Shown here piece after piece: positions 5,611-6,743 of a stretch of 6,743 bases of DNA (positions are counted from its first letter, which is position 1; each line of letters starts with the position of its first letter). Under the pieces are notes generated by a model. That model searched no databases and was not told the origin of the DNA. It worked only from the letters and a program-made list of their open reading frames with translations. Made by a program: the position numbers and the translations under genes. This stretch comes from Mycobacterium sp. (lineage in GTDB: Bacteria > Actinomycetota > Actinomycetes > Mycobacteriales > Mycobacteriaceae), in NCBI GenBank assembly GCA_018882545.1, contig VERS01000114.1, positions 1-6,743 of the forward strand. The letters are read 5' to 3'.

Positions 5611-5931
5611 TCAGGTCCGCAGCGTGCGACCGTCGCGGTCTTTGACCGACCCGGTGAATATGAGGATCGCGTCGAGCGCACCCCAGACCGCCGCGCCGAC
5701 CAGGAACGGCAGCCCGGTGAATCCGATGATCGTGGTCAGTACACCGAAGGCACCCACGCTCAACTGCAGGATCGCAATGGTGGTTAAACCCAGGTAGAAC
5801 CGGCCCGCTCCGAATGAGCCGAAGAACAACTGGAGGAGGCCGGCCACCACACCGGACTTGTCCGACAGCGGCTCATCGACCCGGTGGTAAATGCCGTCTC
5901 GCGGCTCGCCGGGAAAGGGCGGCGTCGGCAT
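5611..5931 (-). CDS. TM2-domain membrane protein
   Basis: This 106-residue protein has a Pro-rich N-terminus (MPTPPFPGEPRDG) and a TM2 domain: first helix about 26-42 (GVVAGLLQLFFGSFGAG), the hallmark GRFYLG at 43-48, a glycine-rich middle with a possible further hydrophobic stretch (about 49-70), and a final helix about 72-94 with WGALD (83-87), which fits the family's W-x-x-x-D pattern. TM2 proteins are small integral membrane proteins without an agreed bacterial function. The ATG at 5931 is preferred because upstream in-frame codons run back into the metB coding region with unrelated sequence. It lies 28 bp downstream of metB on the same strand, so it may share its transcript, but a -10-like hexamer precedes it. 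It has no Shine-Dalgarno sequence. Confidence 0.88.
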   Translation of the reverse strand: MPTPPFPGEPRDGIYHRVDEPLSDKSGVVAGLLQLFFGSFGAGRFYLGLTTIAILQLSVGAFGVLTTIIGFTGLPFLVGAAVWGALDAILIFTGSVKDRDGRTLRT

Positions 5932-5937
5932 CCGGCC

Positions 5938-5943
5938 AGCGTA
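5938..5943 (-). promoter_or_regulatory. Possible -10 hexamer of the TM2 gene
   Basis: On the minus strand TACGCT (TAnnnT consensus) ends exactly 6 nt before the ATG at 5931, placing +1 on the start codon. It lies in the 28-bp gap after the metB stop, where no Shine-Dalgarno sequence is seen, so an independent leaderless transcript is plausible. Confidence 0.4.
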
Positions 5944-5959
5944 GCCCCTAGTCAGCCGA

Positions 5960-6743
5960 CTACCCCAGGGCTTGGCGCAGATCGGCGAGCAGGTCCGCCG
6001 GATCCTCGATGCCGACCGACAGCCGCACCAGGTCATCAGGCACCTCGAGTTGCGAACCAGCGGTCGAGGCGTGCGTCATCGCATCGGGCTGTTCAATCAG
6101 CGACTCAACCCCACCGAGGGATTCGGCGAGGATGAAAATCTCGGTCCGCGAACAGAATTCCCGCGCGGCCTGCGCGCCGCCTCTCATCCGCACCGACACC
6201 ATGCCGCCGAATCCGGCCATCTGACGGGCCGCGACCGCGTGGCCGGGATGATCAGGCAGTCCGGGGTAGAGCACCCTACTGATCGCGGGGTGGCCGAGCA
6301 GGAAAGCCGCCACCAGGGCGGCGTTGTCGCTGTGCCGATGCATCCGCAATTCCAGCGTCTTGAGGCCACGCATCGTCAGGTACGCGTCGAACGGCCCCGG
6401 CACTGCACCGGCACCGTTCTGCAGAAATCCGAAGGCGGCGTCGAGTTCTGCACTGTCGGTCACCAACGCACCACCCACCACGTCGGAGTGCCCGCCGATG
6501 TACTTCGTCGTCGAGTGCAGCACCACATCGGCACCCAGCGCCAGCGGCTGCTGCAGTGCCGGCGAGGCGAATGTGTTGTCCACCAATACGATCAGGCCCG
6601 CATCGTGACCGATCTCGGCGATCGCGGCGATGTCGGCGATCGAGAGCAGCGGATTGGTGGGGGTCTCCACCCAGATCATCCGGGTGCGCTCCGTGACGGC
6701 CGCCCGGACGGCGTCGAGGTCGGCCAGGTGCACGGCGGTGTGC
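5960..6743 (-). CDS. metB: Cystathionine gamma-synthase MetB, C-terminal two thirds (runs off right edge)
   Basis: MetB is a cytoplasmic PLP enzyme that joins O-acyl-homoserine and cysteine to make cystathionine in transsulfuration toward methionine. The visible 260 codons lack about the first 125 residues. The PLP lysine lies in HSTTKYIGGHSDVVGG (codon 6503-6505) and the pyridine-nitrogen aspartate in VDNTFASPALQQP (codon 6578-6580). Other family blocks are WVETPTNPLL, FLQNGAGAVPGPFDAYL, RGLKTLELRM and SLGGVESLIEQPDAMTHAS, ending with VRLSVGIEDPADLLADL. The sequence closely follows remembered M. tuberculosis MetB (Rv1079). Cystathionine gamma-lyase and O-acetylhomoserine sulfhydrylase share the fold and motifs; synteny with greA favours MetB, but activity cannot be read from sequence alone. 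The TM2 gene follows 28 bp after the stop. Confidence 0.93.
   Translation of the reverse strand, partial: HTAVHLADLDAVRAAVTERTRMIWVETPTNPLLSIADIAAIAEIGHDAGLIVLVDNTFASPALQQPLALGADVVLHSTTKYIGGHSDVVGGALVTDSAELDAAFGFLQNGAGAVPGPFDAYLTMRGLKTLELRMHRHSDNAALVAAFLLGHPAISRVLYPGLPDHPGHAVAARQMAGFGGMVSVRMRGGAQAAREFCSRTEIFILAESLGGVESLIEQPDAMTHASTAGSQLEVPDDLVRLSVGIEDPADLLADLRQALG

Noticed and set aside
5932..6036. Longer start for the TM2 gene inside metB
   Set aside because: The extra residues (MTWCGCRSAS...) are an out-of-frame reading of metB; the domain begins well after the ATG at 5931.
1..6743. tRNA, rRNA, CRISPR array, insertion sequence, phage or attachment-site signals
   Set aside because: None was seen. 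The gene order is conserved mycobacterial core with tight spacing, and no long direct or inverted repeats bound any segment.

Overview
The window comes from a high-GC actinobacterium, almost certainly a Mycobacterium/Mycolicibacterium or close relative. It encodes a mycothiol S-conjugate amidase (an enzyme of mycothiol-producing actinomycetes) and a GreA whose sequence is close to mycobacterial GreA. The gene order metB - greA - DUF4307 gene - mca - small membrane protein - YyaL-type thioredoxin protein - hemolysin III matches, from memory, the M. tuberculosis block Rv1079 to Rv1085c in inverted orientation. Compared with that remembered order, three genes look additional: a ketosteroid-isomerase-like gene, a GPP34 gene and a TM2-domain gene.

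Layout. Left edge: the last 29 codons of a hemolysin III/PAQR-type membrane protein (+). Next comes a tightly packed minus-strand operon, read from right to left: mca (start 3697), a 111-residue single-pass membrane protein overlapping mca by 4 bp, a 669-residue YyaL/DUF255 thioredoxin-domain protein overlapping that by 17 bp, and a 127-residue ketosteroid-isomerase-fold protein 10 bp further on. Divergent from mca, across 68 bp, is a DUF4307 membrane protein gene (+). It is followed by a structured 202-bp region and then greA (+), then a GPP34 (GOLPH3-like) gene (+). The right part is minus strand: the partial metB gene (running off the right edge) and, 28 bp downstream of it, a TM2-domain membrane protein gene that converges on the GPP34 gene with only 5 bp between stop codons.

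Biology. mca and the YyaL-like thioredoxin protein form a plausible thiol/detoxification operon: Mca cleaves mycothiol S-conjugates and the YyaL protein has a CxxC thioredoxin fold. MetB sits in the sulfur amino acid pathway that feeds cysteine and methionine. greA is housekeeping (rescue of arrested RNA polymerase). The KSI-like gene has a complete Tyr/Asp/Asp catalytic set and may isomerise 3-oxo-delta5 steroids, which would fit a sterol-degrading mycobacterium.

The most interesting non-coding signal is the greA upstream region. It has an extended -10 promoter, a GTG mini-ORF exactly where a leaderless transcript would begin, a 13-bp hairpin at the predicted 5' end, a second possible 17-codon ORF, and two downstream hairpins that share an identical hexamer and so could be mutually exclusive. 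Several other genes have -10-like hexamers 6 to 8 nt before their start codons, suggesting leaderless transcription. No tRNA, rRNA, CRISPR, insertion sequence or phage gene was seen.
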